DNA from: Zea mays
Taxonomy: Eukaryota; Streptophyta; Magnoliopsida; Poales; Poaceae
Direction of reading: 5' to 3'
Length of the DNA stretch: 64,000 nt
NCBI RefSeq assembly: GCF_902167145.1
Contig: NC_050097.1
Coordinates: 45,554,095 to 45,618,094 of the forward strand
Numbering within the stretch: position 1 is the first letter of the stretch; every line of letters begins with the position of its first letter. The notes beneath the pieces were generated by a model. That model had not been told where the DNA came from and did no database searches. It was given only the letters and a program-made list of their open reading frames with translations. Below, in pieces: positions 43,898 to 55,975 of this stretch. The translations under genes and the position numbers were made by a program.

Positions 43898-46182
43898 TCA
43901 AGCTTGAGTTTTGAGGGCCCTATATTGCATAGGACCAGTGACTCTCTCAATCAAGGACTTTGCAACCCATATTTGTCTAGGTCTACTCTTGTTTGGTGGA
44001 CCTAGGAATGTAACTTTGACCTTTCCATTTGCAACCTTTCTTAGAACATAATGAGCATTGAAAGCAAATGGTCTTGAGTGCTTAGGCAAGGGAGTTGGTG
44101 GTTTGGCTTTGCAGTTGTGGGCAAAATGACCTTCATTTCCACACTCAAAGCATTTGATAGGCCTGTGAGTCTGCTTTGGCTTGTATTGAGTGGTAGCTTT
44201 CTTTTGCACAAAAGCATTGTATCCAATACCACTCTTGTTGTTTTTCATGACAGTGTTCATAAGCAGCTCATTTTCGAGGTATTGACCCTTGTTGAACTTT
44301 TGCACACTTGTTGCAAGATGTTCATTTTCACTTTTTAGTTTCTTGACCTCATTTTAAGCCTTTGATTATCCACTGCCAACTCATTGTTGAAATCATTGTT
44401 CTCAATAGCAACCTTTCCTCTAGTAGTTGCATCAGTCAAGTAATTCTTCCATTTTTGGTTGTCTAAAGTCAAGACTTCAACTTTTTCAGTCAATTCAGCA
44501 TGTAGAATAGTTTGCTCTTCTTGACTCAAATCATCACATGAGGTTGCTACATCAATCTTAACAACAGGGTTAATAGCCTCATGTGTTTTGCAAGATGAAA
44601 GTTCATTTTCAACAAGAAGATTGTCATGATCAAATTTAATTTGAGTATAGTCTTCCTTGATCTTTACTAGTCTATTTTGCAACTCCCTATTAGCTTCATT
44701 TAATTTGTCACATTTTTCCTTAGCATCTTTTAGGGAGTTTGTGAGCTCATTTACAATTGATGACATAGTTTTATTTTCTTCTTTTATTTCATCACTAGCC
44801 TTTATAACTATGTCATATTTGGCATTTAAGGATTCATTTTCATTTTTCAACCTATCACATTTAGCTTTTGACTTTCTAATGATTTTGGTATATTCTTTAA
44901 GCAAGTCAGCTAGCTCATCATATGAAGGTGAAGCAAATTCCTCATCACTATCACTATCACTATCATCAGCAATGTTAATATCATTTTGTACCTTCCGTTC
45001 ACCCCTAGCCATGAGGCATAGGTGAGAAGTCGATGATGGCGATGGTGGTGGTGAAGAGAAGTCCCCGGTGATGGCGGCAACTTTTTCATCATTCTCTTCT
45101 TCACTTGAAGAAGATCCACTTGATGATTCAATGTCGGTGAGCCAGTCACCAACAATATATGCCTTTCCATTCTTCTTCTTGTGGAACCTCTTTTGCTTCT
45201 CATCCTTCCTCTTGAAGAATTTATTTTCCTTCTTTTCGTCATCGCTGTCATCTTCTTTCTTGCCCTTGAACTTATTCTTCTTGGGCTTGTTACATTGATG
45301 AGCAAGATGACCAAGCTCACCACAGTTGTAGCAGTCCATCTCAGAAATGGGCTTTCTTTTGTTGGAAAAGAATTTCTTCTTTCTTGAATCAAATTTGATG
45401 CCATCTCTATTTAGCTTCTTCAACATCTTGGTGGTCTTCCTTACCATCAAGGCAATGTTTGCATCAAGGTCATCATCACTTGAGGATTCTTCCTCAACTT
45501 GTATTTTTGCTTTTCCTTTTCTTTCATGATTTGCTTTGAGAGCCAAATCCTTTCTTTTGGAAGATGATTCTTCTTTGTCGTTGATGTGCATGTACATCTC
45601 ATGGGCATTGATCTTTCCCAAAATTTGTGTAGGTGTGGTAACTGAAAGATCCATTTGATGTAGCACAGTGACAATGTGTCCATATTTGTCTATTGGGAGG
45701 ACACTGAGAATCTTCCTCACAACAACCGGTTGTGAGATTTGAGTAAGCCCCAATCCATTAACTTCCTCTACAAGAATATTGAGACGTGAGTACATAGCAT
45801 TTGCATTTTCATTAGCAAGCATTTCAAAAGAATTTAACTTTCTCATGGCTATGTGATATCTCTCCTCACGCTCACTTCTAGTTCCTTCGTGTAGAGCACA
45901 AATGTCCATCCACAAATCATGAGCATTTTTATGATTTCTTACTCTATTGAACACATCTTTGCAAAGGCCTCTAAAAAGGGTGTTTTTGGCCTTAGCATTC
46001 CATTTCTCATAACTGAACTCATCACCTACAAGATTTGTGGGATCTCTAGGTTCGGGGAAACCTTGTGTGGCGGCTTTATAGACACCAATGTCTATAGCCT
46101 CTAAATATGCTTCCATACGAATTTTCCAATAAGGAAAATCATCACCATCAAAAACGGGAGGAGGTCCATCCCCACCGGACAT
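43898..46182 (-). pseudogene. Copia gag with one frameshift
   Basis: Starts MSGGDGPPPVFDGDDFPYWK at 46182, soon after the primer site. UBN2-type gag region (about residues 20-210: YWKIRMEAYLEAID; NTLFRGLCKDVFNRV), Lys-rich linker, zinc knuckle CYNCGELGHLAHQC (about 283-296), acidic Ser-rich region, long coiled coil (about 430-560). A single-base loss near 44355 shifts the frame, which stops at 44335. The continuation (44305-43898) has a second knuckle CFECGNEGHFAHNC and ends ALKTQA followed by TGA. Two knuckles and a long coiled coil fit SIRE-lineage gag. The particle protein would be truncated before its second knuckle. Confidence 0.88.
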
Positions 46183-46221
46183 CGTAACTCTTAGCGGTTA
46201 AGCTAATCTAAGAGCAACAAG

Positions 46222-46233
46222 GCTCTGATACCA
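46222..46233 (-). other. Primer binding site of the SIRE-like Copia (tRNA-iMet)
   Basis: Minus strand TGGTATCAGAGC, a perfect 12-base match to the initiator tRNA-Met primer site, two bases after the LTR end at 46236. Confidence 0.93.
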
Positions 46234-47149
46234 ATTGAAAGGATCACGATGCCCAAGAGGGGGGGTGAATTGGGCTTTTCTAAAAATCAACACTAATTAA
46301 AACCTAAGCAAGAGCTAAGCAAGAGCCCAACTTCACCCCAACAACTAGCACTAAGAATATAATACTAGAAATGCAACAATGCTAAGACAAAACTTCAAAT
46401 ACTTGCTAAACAAATACACAATGTAAAGTGCTTGAATTAAGTGCGGAATGTAAAGCAAGGTTTAGAAGACTCCTCCAATTTTTCCCGAGGTATCGAAGAG
46501 TCGGCACTCTCCACTAGTCCTCGTTGGAGCACCCGCGCAAGGGTATCGCTCCCCCTTGGTCCTCGCAAGAACCAAGTGCTCACTACGAGATGATCCTTTG
46601 CCACTCCGGCGCGGTGGATCCCTCGAGACCGCTTACAAACTTGAGTCGGGTCACCAACACTACCGGAATTTGGCTCTTTGCCGAGTGTCATATTCTTTGC
46701 CGAGTGTTTTATTTCAGGCACTCGGCAAAGAGCTCTTTGCCGAGTGCCACGCAAAAAACCCTCGGTAAAATAAAACACTCGGCGAAGAAGCTCTTTGCCG
46801 AGTGTTTTATTTTTGACACTCGGCAAAGAGTTTCTTTGCCGAGTGTCTTTTTTGACACTCGGCAAAGGGCTCTTTGCCGAGTGTCACAAATACAACACTC
46901 GGCAAAGAGCTCTTTGCCGAGTGTTTTTTTCTCCAACACTAGGCAAAGACAATTTAAAAATCATATTTTAAACTAGTAAATTAATTCAAATGAAAAAGTT
47001 TTCAACTACAAATTTGTATAACTCATCATGATGTACAATTTATATATTGAACATTTCTTCATATGACAAAATAAAAATAAATTTGTTCATAAAACCTATA
47101 TCTCTCTCGTAGTTTATGAAACTACGAGAGAGACGTATAGAATTTGTGC

Positions 47150-47700
47150 ATATTGTTAGAACCATCATCTGAGATAAACAAATTACCAAACAACCAAAAT
47201 AAACTTTGTAGATCTTGAGAAGTTATAGAAGTTTATAGTTGACAACTTTTTCATTTGAAGTCATATTGTCAACGAAAACTACGTCTGAATTTAAAAAATT
47301 TAAAATTTGAATTTTGAAAATGACTTCGAAAGGAAAAACCACCAACATGAAAGTTGTAGGTATTGAAGAGTTATGAAACTTTGTAGTTGACAATGTTTTA
47401 GTTTGAAATCATCTTGTTATGCAAAACTATGTTTGAATTTTGAAATTTGAATTTTTCAAACTGTCTCGGATGGAAAAACCACCAAAATAAAAGTTGTAGG
47501 TCTTAAAATGTAATGAAACTTTGTAGTTGACAATTTTTTGATTTGAAATCATCTTACCATTGAAAATTTCGTGTGAAGTTTTTAAATTTAAAATTCAAAT
47601 TTTATAAACGGTCTCGGATGTAGAAACTATTAAAATAAAACTTTTAGATCTCAAAAAGTTATGCAACTTTATAGTTGGTCACATTTTCAAATGAACTCAT
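47150..47700. repeat. Degenerate internal repeats of the CACTA
   Basis: Units of roughly 130-160 bp share AAAGTTGTAGGT, GTTATGAAACTTTGTAGTTG, TTTGAAATCATC and GTCTCGGATGG. At least three and a half copies. The reverse complement of this unit is found twice inside the mini-CACTA at 13538-14516. Confidence 0.75.
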
Positions 47701-47778
47701 TTAGTGCCTTAAATAATCAAATTACTCTCGATTTGTTATAGTACATGGGGAATGGAAATCGTAATATAAACATAATTG

Positions 47779-47843
47779 GTGTAGTAGTATAGTGGTATAG
47801 GAGGGTATGCGCGAGAGAGAAGTTGCGAGTTCGAATCTCACCA
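47779..47843 (+). other. tRNA-like stretch with A and B boxes
   Basis: TAGTATAGTGG (47785-47795) fits the pol III A-box consensus TRGYNNAGYGG, and GAGTTCGAATCTC (47827-47839) resembles the B box GGTTCGANTCC, spaced as in a tRNA gene. A T-arm can be drawn (GCGAG/CTCAC around TTCGAAT, one mismatch) and the stretch ends CACCA. The D arm resembles tRNA-Asp/Glu wording. No convincing anticodon or acceptor stem. It could be a relic tRNA or SINE head captured by the CACTA. Confidence 0.45.
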
Positions 47844-48534
47844 TTTACAAAACATATAAGTTTGATTCAAAATAATAGTGAAAAATGATAGGGCAACGGG
47901 TAAGGTAATAGGGTAGGGTTGGAGAGTTGTTCCTATAATTTAAAAAATGTTTTGCTGTTTTTTTTAATTTTTTCGATTCTTAATTTGCCGAGTGTTTTTC
48001 TTTGCCGAATGCTTTTTGACACTCGGCAAAGTCTTTGCCGAGTGTCCGAAAAAAAGCACTCGGCAAAGAACCCTTTGGCGATGAAATCTTTGCCGAGTGT
48101 TCTTTGCCGAGTGTTACACTCGGCAAAGCCTTTGCCGAGTGTAAAATAGCTTTTGCCGAGTGTCTTAGACACTCGGCAAAGAACGCGATTCCGGTAGTGC
48201 AACAAGATCTTCACGGTGATCACCGAGCTCCCAACGCCACCAAGCCGTCTAGGTGATGCCGATCACCAAGAGTAACAAGCCGTAGACTTTCGCTTGACCA
48301 AGAGAAGCCTAATGCAAGTGGTGTGTGCTCTAGGTGGCTCTCGCTAGCACTAATGAGGAACAAACACGGATTAAGATTCTTTAATCTCCTCACTAGGCTT
48401 TTGGTGCTTGCAATGCTCTAGCAATGTGCTGGAATAAATGTGGAGTGCAAGACATTGAATATGGTGGGTGGAAGGGGTATAAATAGCCCTCACCCACCAA
48501 CTAGCCGTTACAGGCATCTCACTGCGCAATGGCG

Positions 48535-48815
48535 CACCGGACAGTCCGGCGCGCCACCGGTGCGCCAACGGTCGTTTCCAACGGCTAGTTCTGACAGATA
48601 GCCGTTGGACTCATGGCACACCGGACAGTGAACAGTCACTGTCCGGTGCACACCGGACAGTCCGGTGCGATGTCCGGTGCGCCACTAAAATTCCTTTCTG
48701 AAACAGGCGCTCTCGGGTTTCTGCGAAGGGAAGCTTCTTCCCCGGGCCAGCCTGGCCCCGCCTGGCAGAGGGTGCACCGGACAGTCCGGTGCACACCGGA
48801 CAGTCCGATGCCCCA
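48535..48815. repeat. Palindrome cluster in the 5' LTR
   Basis: Counterpart of 24239-24540 with one fewer 19-bp unit, and point changes in two of the palindromes (ccggcgcgcc near 48547; agtccgatg near 48803). Confidence 0.85.
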
Positions 48816-49508
48816 GGGCCAGAAACCCTACTTCTTGTTTTTTAGCTGTTTTCAAATCGGTTTTCGTTCTAACTTGTGAGTGAGTTCTAGAGTGACACCT
48901 AGCACTGTATGTGAGTGTGATTGTGCACCAACACTACACTAGAACTCTCTTGGTCAAACTACTCATCGACAACCCCTCTTTATAGTACGGCTAAAAGAGA
49001 ATAAAAGACCTAACTAAATCGCGAGTGTCCACATCTCCTTGACACTCGAACTCCGTAGACCTTCACCTTTTGTTTCGTCGTTTTAGCCGTCGCTTCGAGT
49101 TCTTATCTCTAGGATTGTTTTCACCATTGTAGTACTTCTACCTGTCATGCGACCTAACTTACCATTTGTCTCTGCAAAACACACGTTAGTCACATATAAC
49201 ATTACTGTCGGCGTTTCGAGACAGGGGGGTCCCTAAGCCGACGAGTGAGTGTGCTGCGTGCCCCAGCCCAGATGGGTCGAGCGCGTGGGCGAGCGCGAAG
49301 GGGGGAGAGGCGAGGTGGCCGGAGTCGAGCGTGAGAGAGGTGGAAGTCCCGCGGCCTTTGTGTTCGTCCCGCGCCCAGGTCGGGTGCGCTTGCAGTAGGG
49401 GGGTTACAAGCGTCCACGCGGGTGAGGGAAGCGAGCGGCCCCAAGAGAGCGCCTGTCCCGTCCTCGGTCCCGCGCGGCCAACCTTTTCTGAGAAGGCCCT
49501 GGTCCTCC

Positions 49509-49516
49509 CTTTTATA
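49509..49516 (-). promoter_or_regulatory. TATA box in 3' LTR
   Basis: Minus strand TATAAAAG in GACTATAAAAGGGAGG. The matching copy in the 5' LTR, 59792-59799, would drive gag. Confidence 0.75.
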
Positions 49517-50016
49517 GTCGTAAGGAGAGGATCCAGGTGTACAATGGGGGGTGTAGCAGAGTGCTACGTGTCTAGCGGAGGGAGAGCTAGCGCCCTAGGT
49601 ACATGCCAATGTGGCAGCCGGAGAGATCTGGGCACCCTGCTGGCGTGATGTCGTGGCTGTCGGAGGTGCAGTGGAGCTTGGCGGAGGGACAGCTGTCGGA
49701 GCGGTCGAGTCCCTGCTGACGTCGTCCTGCTTCCGTAAGAGAGCTGGGGGCCGCCGTCGTCATAGAGCTCGTGGAGCGCCATCATTGCCCCTCCGGCGGA
49801 GCTGGCCGGATGAGACGCCGGTCTTGTTCTCCGTGACCCGAGTCGATTCGGGGTAGGATGATGATGGCGCCTCCTGTTGACGTGGCGGTCTGTGCCCTAG
49901 GCAGGGCGACGTGGGGGTTCCTCCGAAGCCGAGGTTGAGTCTGCCTCCCGTTGCCGTGGCCGAGCCCGAGCCAAGGGGTCGGGCGAGGCGGAAGTCGTTC
50001 GGCCGAGGCCATGGCG

Positions 50017-50400
50017 GAGTCCGAGCCCTGGGGTCGGGCGAAGCGGAGTTTCGTCGTCTTTCGGGTCTTAGCCCGAGTCCGAGCCCTGGGGTCGGGCGGA
50101 GCGGAGTTCGCCGTCTTCCGGGTCTTAGCCCGAGTCCGAGCCCTGGGGTCGGGCGGAGCGGAGTTCGCCGTCTTCCGGGTCTTAGCCCGAGTCCGAGCCC
50201 TGGGGTCGGGCGGAGCGGAGTTCGCCGTCTTCCGGGTCTTAGCCCGAGTCCGAGCCCTGGGGTCGGGCGGAGCGGAGTTCGCCGTCTTCCGGGTCTTAGC
50301 CCGAGTCCGAGCCCTGGGGTCGGGCGGAGCGGAGTTCGCCGTCTTCCGGGTCTTAGCCCGAGTCCGAGCCCTGGGGTCGGGCGGAGCGGAGTTCGCCGTG
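50017..50400. repeat. 57-bp tandem array in LTR, about 6.7 copies
   Basis: CCCGAGTCCGAGCCCTGGGG recurs every 57 bp from 50074 (50074, 50131, 50188, 50245, 50302, 50359) with an earlier diverged unit. GC-rich. Because 57 is a multiple of three, frames stay open on both strands without implying a protein. Confidence 0.93.
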
Positions 50401-50887
50401 GCGCCTTTGGCAAGGCCTGACTGCCTGTCAGACTCACTCTGTCGAGTGGCACTGCAGTCGGAGTGGCGCAGGCGGCGCTGTCCTTCTGTCAGACTGGCTA
50501 GTGGAGCGGTGGAGTGACGGCGGTCACTTCGGCTCTGCCAGGGGCGCGTGTCAGGATAAAGGTGTCAGGCCACCTTTGCGTTAAATGCCCCTGCAATTCG
50601 GTCAGTCGGTGTGGCGATTTAGTCAAGGTTGCTTCTGAGCGAAGCCAAGGCCTCGGGCGAGCCGGTGATGTGTCCGCCATAAAAAGGGGGCCTCGGGCGA
50701 GACGGAAGTCTCTCGAGGTCGGCTGCCCTTGGCCGAGGCTAGGCTCGGGTGAAGCGTGATCGAGTCACTCGTGTGGACTGATCCCTGACTTAATCGTACC
50801 CATCAGGCCTTTGCAGCTTTATGCTGATGGGGGTTACCAGCTGAGAATTAGGCGTCTTGAGGGTACCCCTAATTATGGTCCCCGACA

Positions 50888-52320
50888 GTAGCCCCCGAGC
50901 CTCGAAGGGAGTGTTAGCACTCGCTTGGAGGCTTTTGTCGCACTTTTTTGCAAGGGGACCAACCTTTCTCGGTTGCATTTCGTTCCGGTGGGTGCGCGCG
51001 AGCGCACCCGCCGGGTGTAGCCCCCGAGGCCTCGGAGGAGTGGTTACACTCCTTCGAGGTCTTAATACTTCGCTCAACGCTTCGGCTGGTCGTTCCCTCA
51101 TGCGAACTGGCCGTAGCCCGGGTGCACGGTCGGGGCCCAAGCTCTCGGGCTGGTATGTTGACGCTGTCAACGATTTGGCCGGAGCCGGTTTTTGCGAGAG
51201 CAGCCCCCGAGCCTCTGCACAGGGCGAGAGGACGATCAGGGACAGACTTGACTTTTTACATACGCCCCTACGTCGCCTTTCCGCAAGGAGGAGGGGGGGA
51301 GTGCGCCATGTTACCCTCGATGGGCACCGAACATGGTGTCTCCGGTGAGCTGCAAGCGGGTAATCCGAGTGGACGTCCGTGCCCCGTTCGTTGGGGGTCG
51401 GCTAGGGGCCCAGAGGCACGCCCAAAAATACCTGCGGGTGATTTGCCGGACCCGGTCCCCTGGCGACGGGGTCCGAGGGCTCGATGCCTCCCTCCGATGG
51501 GATTCCGTTACAAGATCGTTCCCGCTGGTCTCGGAAATGTCCTAGGGTACCTCGGGAGCGCAGCCCGAGCCTCGGTTATGTATCGAACGTACCCCTGGTC
51601 ATCCCTCGCTCGGTGTCTGAGGCGACTGTGAACCCTTCGGGGGCCAGCCTTCGAACCCCTGATCAGTAATGGGCGCGGAGCCCGAGTAGCCTGAGGCGGC
51701 CATGGAACCCTTCGGGGGGCTGGCCTTCGAACCCCTGACCAGTAGTGGGTGTCGGGCCCACGCGATCTGAGGCGGCTGTTGAACCCTTCGGAGGGCCAGC
51801 CTTCGAACCCCTGATCAGTAGTGGGGGGCTCGGAGCCCGGTTCCTTCGCGGGGAAGGATCCCTTTCGGGGTATCCCCTTTCCCGGTCCCTGTTGCAAGAG
51901 ATAGAGAAAGAGGAAAACGGAAAAGGATACGAAATCGGACGACGTGGCGTACCTTTTCTGACGCGGTTATTATGGCGAAGGTGAAGCGTCGCGCGCTCCT
52001 CCCGTCAGAGACGCCGCCTGTCCCGCCGCGGAGTTAATGCGGTGGGGCGAGTGGTTGGCGGGGCGGCCGTTACGCGTGCGCGAGCCGTTTCGAGGAACGG
52101 CTGTGCCGCTTCGCGCTTTTCGAATCCTGCGTCCGGTCCAGGCGGCGTGCTGGAAACGGTTTCGCCCTGGCCTTCATATACTTGAGAGGGGGTTTGGTGA
52201 CGGTTCTTCGCTCTGCTCCCTTCTTTTCCCTTTAGGTTTTCGCAACCCGGGAAACTTTAGTCGGAGGAGAGAGAAACCGCCCTCCCTGCCCCCCGCGCCG
52301 CCATCTTCTCCATCTTGGTG
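50888..52320. other. Interior between 3' LTR and antisense gene
   Basis: Non-coding. On the minus strand the LTR is preceded by GAGGCTCGGGGGCTAC, the polypurine-tract position. Three copies of a 75-76-bp repeat carrying GAACCCTTCGG lie at about 51613-51840 (marker at 51631, 51706, 51782). The last 200 bp form the presumed promoter and leader of the antisense gene, with a weak TATA (catatact, 52175-52182). Confidence 0.7.
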
Positions 52321-55300
52321 ATGGCGGACCGGGTGACCATAATCCCCCCGCGCGATCCGTGGCCCTTCTCCACGGTGACGGCGAGTGATCTGGAGGAGCT
52401 GGTCGGCGAAGGGTTGCTCCGCCCCCTCACCGACAAGCAGCGGCCAGAGTGGATTCCTCCCGCGGGCGGAGCCGCTCCGTCCCCACCGCCGGGGTATGTC
52501 GTGAGCTTCGTCTCCTTCCATGAGCGGGGATTTGGTGCGCCGACGGGCCGCTTTATGCGGGCCATCTTATTCCACTACGGGGTGGAGTTGCACAACCTCT
52601 CCCCCAACTCCATCTCGCAGGCCGCTATTTTCGTAGCGTTATGCGAAGGGTACTTGGGGATCGCTCCTCATTGGGATTTGTGGACTTACTTCTTTCTCGC
52701 CGAGCCTTTCGCCTTGTCGACGGGGGAGAGGAGGATCCGTGCAGCGGTGCGGGCCGGTGGCTGCATTCTCTTGTTGAGGCAGTCGCGGGCGTTGCAGTAC
52801 ATTCCTGCCATTCTCGCGTCTTCGAACAAGGGGTGGCAGCGCCGGTGGTTCTACCTCCGGAACGACGGTGAGTTGCTCCCACCGTTTTCCCAGCGAGTTG
52901 TTACGGCTGCCACCGACGCCTGGCGCCACGGGACCCCGCACGAGAGGCAGAAAAATCTCGAGCCCCTTCTCCAGGCCTTGAAGGAGTTGCGGGAGGGGGG
53001 ACTTACCGCTGCGGGTGTGATCGCCGCCATCCACCGCCGGAGGGTGCTCCCATTGGCGGAGCGGCGGCTGTCGCTCTGGGAGATGACCCCGGAAGCTGAC
53101 TGGGAGGGCTCACGAATGTCTCCTGATCCTCTCCCCTTCGACGCCCTCCAATGGCGGGTGTCGGCCGCGATGGGGAAGCCGGACCCCCACGCATACTCCC
53201 AGCTTCGGATGCGCCCCGACCAGGGGTGCGTGACTTTGGTGAGCGTTTGCTCCTCCCTTCTTCGTATATCTGGTCGCTCCGGGCCCTTATGACCGGGTTC
53301 CTTTCTCCCCTCCTTTTAGGATGTGGGGTGTCACAAACCCTCCCTGCCACGGGTCCCGGAGGACGCGGTGGACCGTGCAGCGCGGCGGGTCGCCGCGGAG
53401 GAGAAGAAGAAAAAGAAGGACGCGGAGAAGGCCCGGGCCCGCGAGCGGAGGCGGGCTCGGGACGCCTTGGAGAAGCGCCGCCGCCAGCAGGAGAGGGACG
53501 GACTCCCGAGGGAGCCGTCGCCGGAGACGCCTGACGACGATGACGACGACGATGATGATAATGATGACGACATGGCCGCCCGTCTCGGCCTCAGCCTCGG
53601 CCTGGGGTGTGGCCAGGAGCCGTCGAGCCAGCCCCCGAGCGAGCCGACTCCGTCAGCCCCCGAAGTCGGGGCGTCGGGCTCCCGACCCGAGGCGCGGGGG
53701 CGAACCGAGAGGCCACCTGACCCCTCAGCCGGAGGAGCTGAAGTAGTTCCGGAGGTCCAGGCCAAGGGGTCTGTTCCCCAGAGGCCGCCGCTCGTGCTGG
53801 CGGCGCATGAGGGTGACCCTCAGGTCGTCGCGGCCGTGCCCGGGGAATCTGCCTCCCAGGCGCCCCGAGCGCCGGCGAAGCGGACCTCGGCGGCCGTCTC
53901 GAGAGCCGGGATCCAAGAAGGCTCTCCTCAGGCGCGGTGGATCATGGCCCGGAGTGGGTGAGTACCCCGGAATGTCTTCGTCTTGGCCTCCCATTCGTAT
54001 GTTTTGGTTGTGATCCCCTTCCTTTTTTATCCAGCAAGCGAAGTCACGGCCAGACCGACCTGGCACCCCGGAAGGCCCTCAAGACGGCGCCGAGCTGTGT
54101 GGCCAGCGCCATTCAGCCGACCCTTTCGCGGGGTACTCCGACATCGGGGGCTCGGGCGTCGCCAATCTCGGAGGAGCGGGCTCCCGAGGCCGGCTCTTCA
54201 GCTGAGGCGGCGATCGTGGTTGAGGAGGCGGCTGACGCCCACGCGGCTCTGAGTTCGCCTGTCGTGCCGGTCATGCCGGCGCCTGCCACCGCCGAGGTTG
54301 CCGCCGTCCCTGTCGAAGGGCGTCCAGCCGCCGCCAGCGCCGGGATGGCTGGTGCGTCAGCGCCCAAGACCCCAGAAGAGGTGGGCGCGGTCGCGCAATC
54401 CGTCCAGCCGGGCGACAGCCTCATCGCTGTGCGGCGGAGCCCCGAGGCCCGGCGCCCGTTGCTCCGATTCCGGACCCGCGAGGCCTCGGACCCCGTCTTC
54501 GTTCTTGATGATGAGCAGGAGGACCAGTCCTGGGGTGAGCTCCGCGAGTGCGCAGAGGCGACGGTGGGGTCGCTCCGGTCGTCGCTGGAGGTTTTCTGCA
54601 GAGACGTCCCCAAAATCCTCCAAGTAGCGGTTTCGGGCATACCTTTTTTCCTTCTGGGAGATACTCGTTGTGACGCCCTGTTTCCTTTTCCTAGGATCTG
54701 ACGGACTGGAGCGCCGCCAAGTCGTCGTTCATCCGCCGTGAGGTTGATGTCTGGGGCTCGCTGCGATCCCGGAGGTCTTCGCTCGCCGGGGCTACCACGC
54801 GCCTTTCTCAGCAGGATGCCAAGGTGGCGGACCTCCAGCTGCTATGCGCCGACCTGAGAGCCGAGGCGGCAGCAGCGCGTGCGGAGGCGCAACAGCAGCG
54901 ATCGGAGCTCGTCCAGGTCGTCGAGGAACGGAACCGACTTCAAGGCCGGGCTGCCGAGGCCGAAAGCCGAGCCGAGACCCTCGCGGCTGACTTAGCTGCG
55001 ACCCAGGTCGCGGCCTCGGAGCACCGTGCCCGAGCCGGAAGTACGTCTTGGTCCTCCCTAGTTCTTTTTCTTGTCCGTTTCCCTTGCTTGTGCTTGAGGT
55101 ATTTCTCCTGGCTACTTGCAGAGCTTGAGTCCGCCCTTGACGAGTCCGCCAAGGCGCTTGCTGAGGCGCTTGCCGGAGCCGCCGAGCAGAGGGAGGCGGA
55201 CCTCGCGGCCATGTCCGAGGCCGTCTCGGACTTTTATCGTGCCCTCGGCTCCGATGACGTCCCTTCAGGAAGCTCCCCTCAGAGCCGCCTTCGAGCCTTA

Positions 55301-55612
55301 GGTGGTCACGCCCGCGGCAGAGTCCGCGAAGCGCTACACCACGGCGTCAGGCGGGCCTTCGCCGTGCTCGCTTCTCACTACGTTGTGGACTTGGAGCGGG
55401 TTAGTGAGGGGTACTGTCTTCCTGACGAAGACGATGCTGCTCTAGCGGAGGTGCAGCGGCTTGACGCGGTCGCCGCCGGCCCGAGCGCGGTGCTGGCGAC
55501 CACCTTTGAGGCGGAGGTCCTTCCTCCTGCGACGTCACCGGAGGCCGAGATGGACCCCACCGATGGCGGGGGTGGAGCTGAAGGCGCGGCTCCTTCCCAA
55601 GGCGGCGCCTGA
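52321..55612 (+). CDS. Intact five-exon antisense gene of the Gypsy (Transposase_28-like)
   Basis: Exons 52321-53238, 53320-53957, 54035-54623, 54695-55040 and 55122-55612, all with GT-AG introns of 71-81 bp, keep one frame of 993 codons plus TGA. Exon 1 holds a domain with GFGAPTGRFMRAILFHYGVE, LHNLSPNSISQAAIFVALCE and IAPHWDLWTYFF, homologous to exon 1 of the antisense gene at 41701-38555 and to the 'putative gypsy type transposon' family (PF04195, from memory). Exon 2 is Lys/Arg-rich (KKKKKDAEKARARERRRARD) then acidic (DDDDDDDDDNDDD). Exon 3 is low-complexity Ala/Pro/Val and ends DVPKILQ. Exons 4-5 form a coiled coil (ADLRAEAAAARAEAQQQRSE) and a conserved C-terminal region (LHHGVRRAFAVLASHYVVDL). 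There is no catalytic motif I recognise. It runs opposite to gag and stays open while pol is lost. Fourth and last introns are read from splice sites plus frame; an alternative donor at 54630 fits equally. Confidence 0.82.
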
Positions 55613-55975
55613 TTCTCGTTTGAACAATTTCTTGTTGAATGTGTGTCTCACCACGGCCGCTGAGGCCTGAACACTTTTGTCTTTCTTGCATGGAGTCGTA
55701 CTTTCCTTTCTTTCCATCTGCATGTTCTTCCTAGCTCGTCAATAATAGGGTGGCTTCTCGAGTTGGGCCATTCTTCGTGGCAGGTGATGAGTGAGGTATC
55801 CCTAACCCGGAGGTACGGGAGTTCCTCGGCTCAATCGGCCTTGCCATTTTCATGTACCCGTGTTCGCTCCTCGAGACCCGGCTTCTGACATAGCCGGGAG
55901 AACGTAGCTGGGAGAACGCAAGAGGCCCCTTTTTTGATTTAAAAAGATCTTGACGCAGAGGGGTTCCCCCTTTTT
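55613..55975. other. Convergent spacer between antisense gene and gag-protease
   Basis: The 3' ends of the antisense gene (plus) and of gag-protease (minus) face each other here. No coding content. Confidence 0.65.

Larger units (their letters stand above)
46658..48199. mobile_element. Non-autonomous CACTA element, 1542 bp
   Basis: Terminal inverted repeats CACTACCGGAAT (46658-) and ATTCCGGTAGTG (-48199), 3-bp duplication caa (46655-46657, 48200-48202), with the empty site preserved at about 23911. Both arms (46675-46945, 47985-48185) are packed with CTTTGCCGAGTGT in both orientations. The AT-rich middle holds several degenerate copies of a unit containing TTTGTAGTTGACAA and a tRNA-like stretch. 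There is no transposase. Confidence 0.95.
49206..50887 (-). repeat. 3' LTR of the Gypsy, 1682 bp
   Basis: Plus strand TGTCGGCGTTTCG...GGTCCCCGACA. It contains a 57-bp tandem array (50017-50400). On the minus strand a TATAAAAG lies at 49516-49509, about 310 bp from the LTR end. Confidence 0.94.

Noticed and set aside
47779..47843. Functional tRNA gene
   Set aside because: A and B boxes are present but I cannot form an acceptor stem or a normal anticodon arm, so I list it only as tRNA-like.
49760..50517. Long overlapping frames on both strands (230, 188 and 169 codons) in the Gypsy LTR, repeated at 60043-60800
   Set aside because: They follow a 57-bp repeat (19 codons), so any frame without a stop in one unit stays open. 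The peptides are simple repeats.
53323..53961. Exon 2 of the antisense gene as a separate 212-codon gene
   Set aside because: It joins exon 1 in phase through a good GT-AG intron and has no ATG with context of its own, so one spliced gene explains it better.
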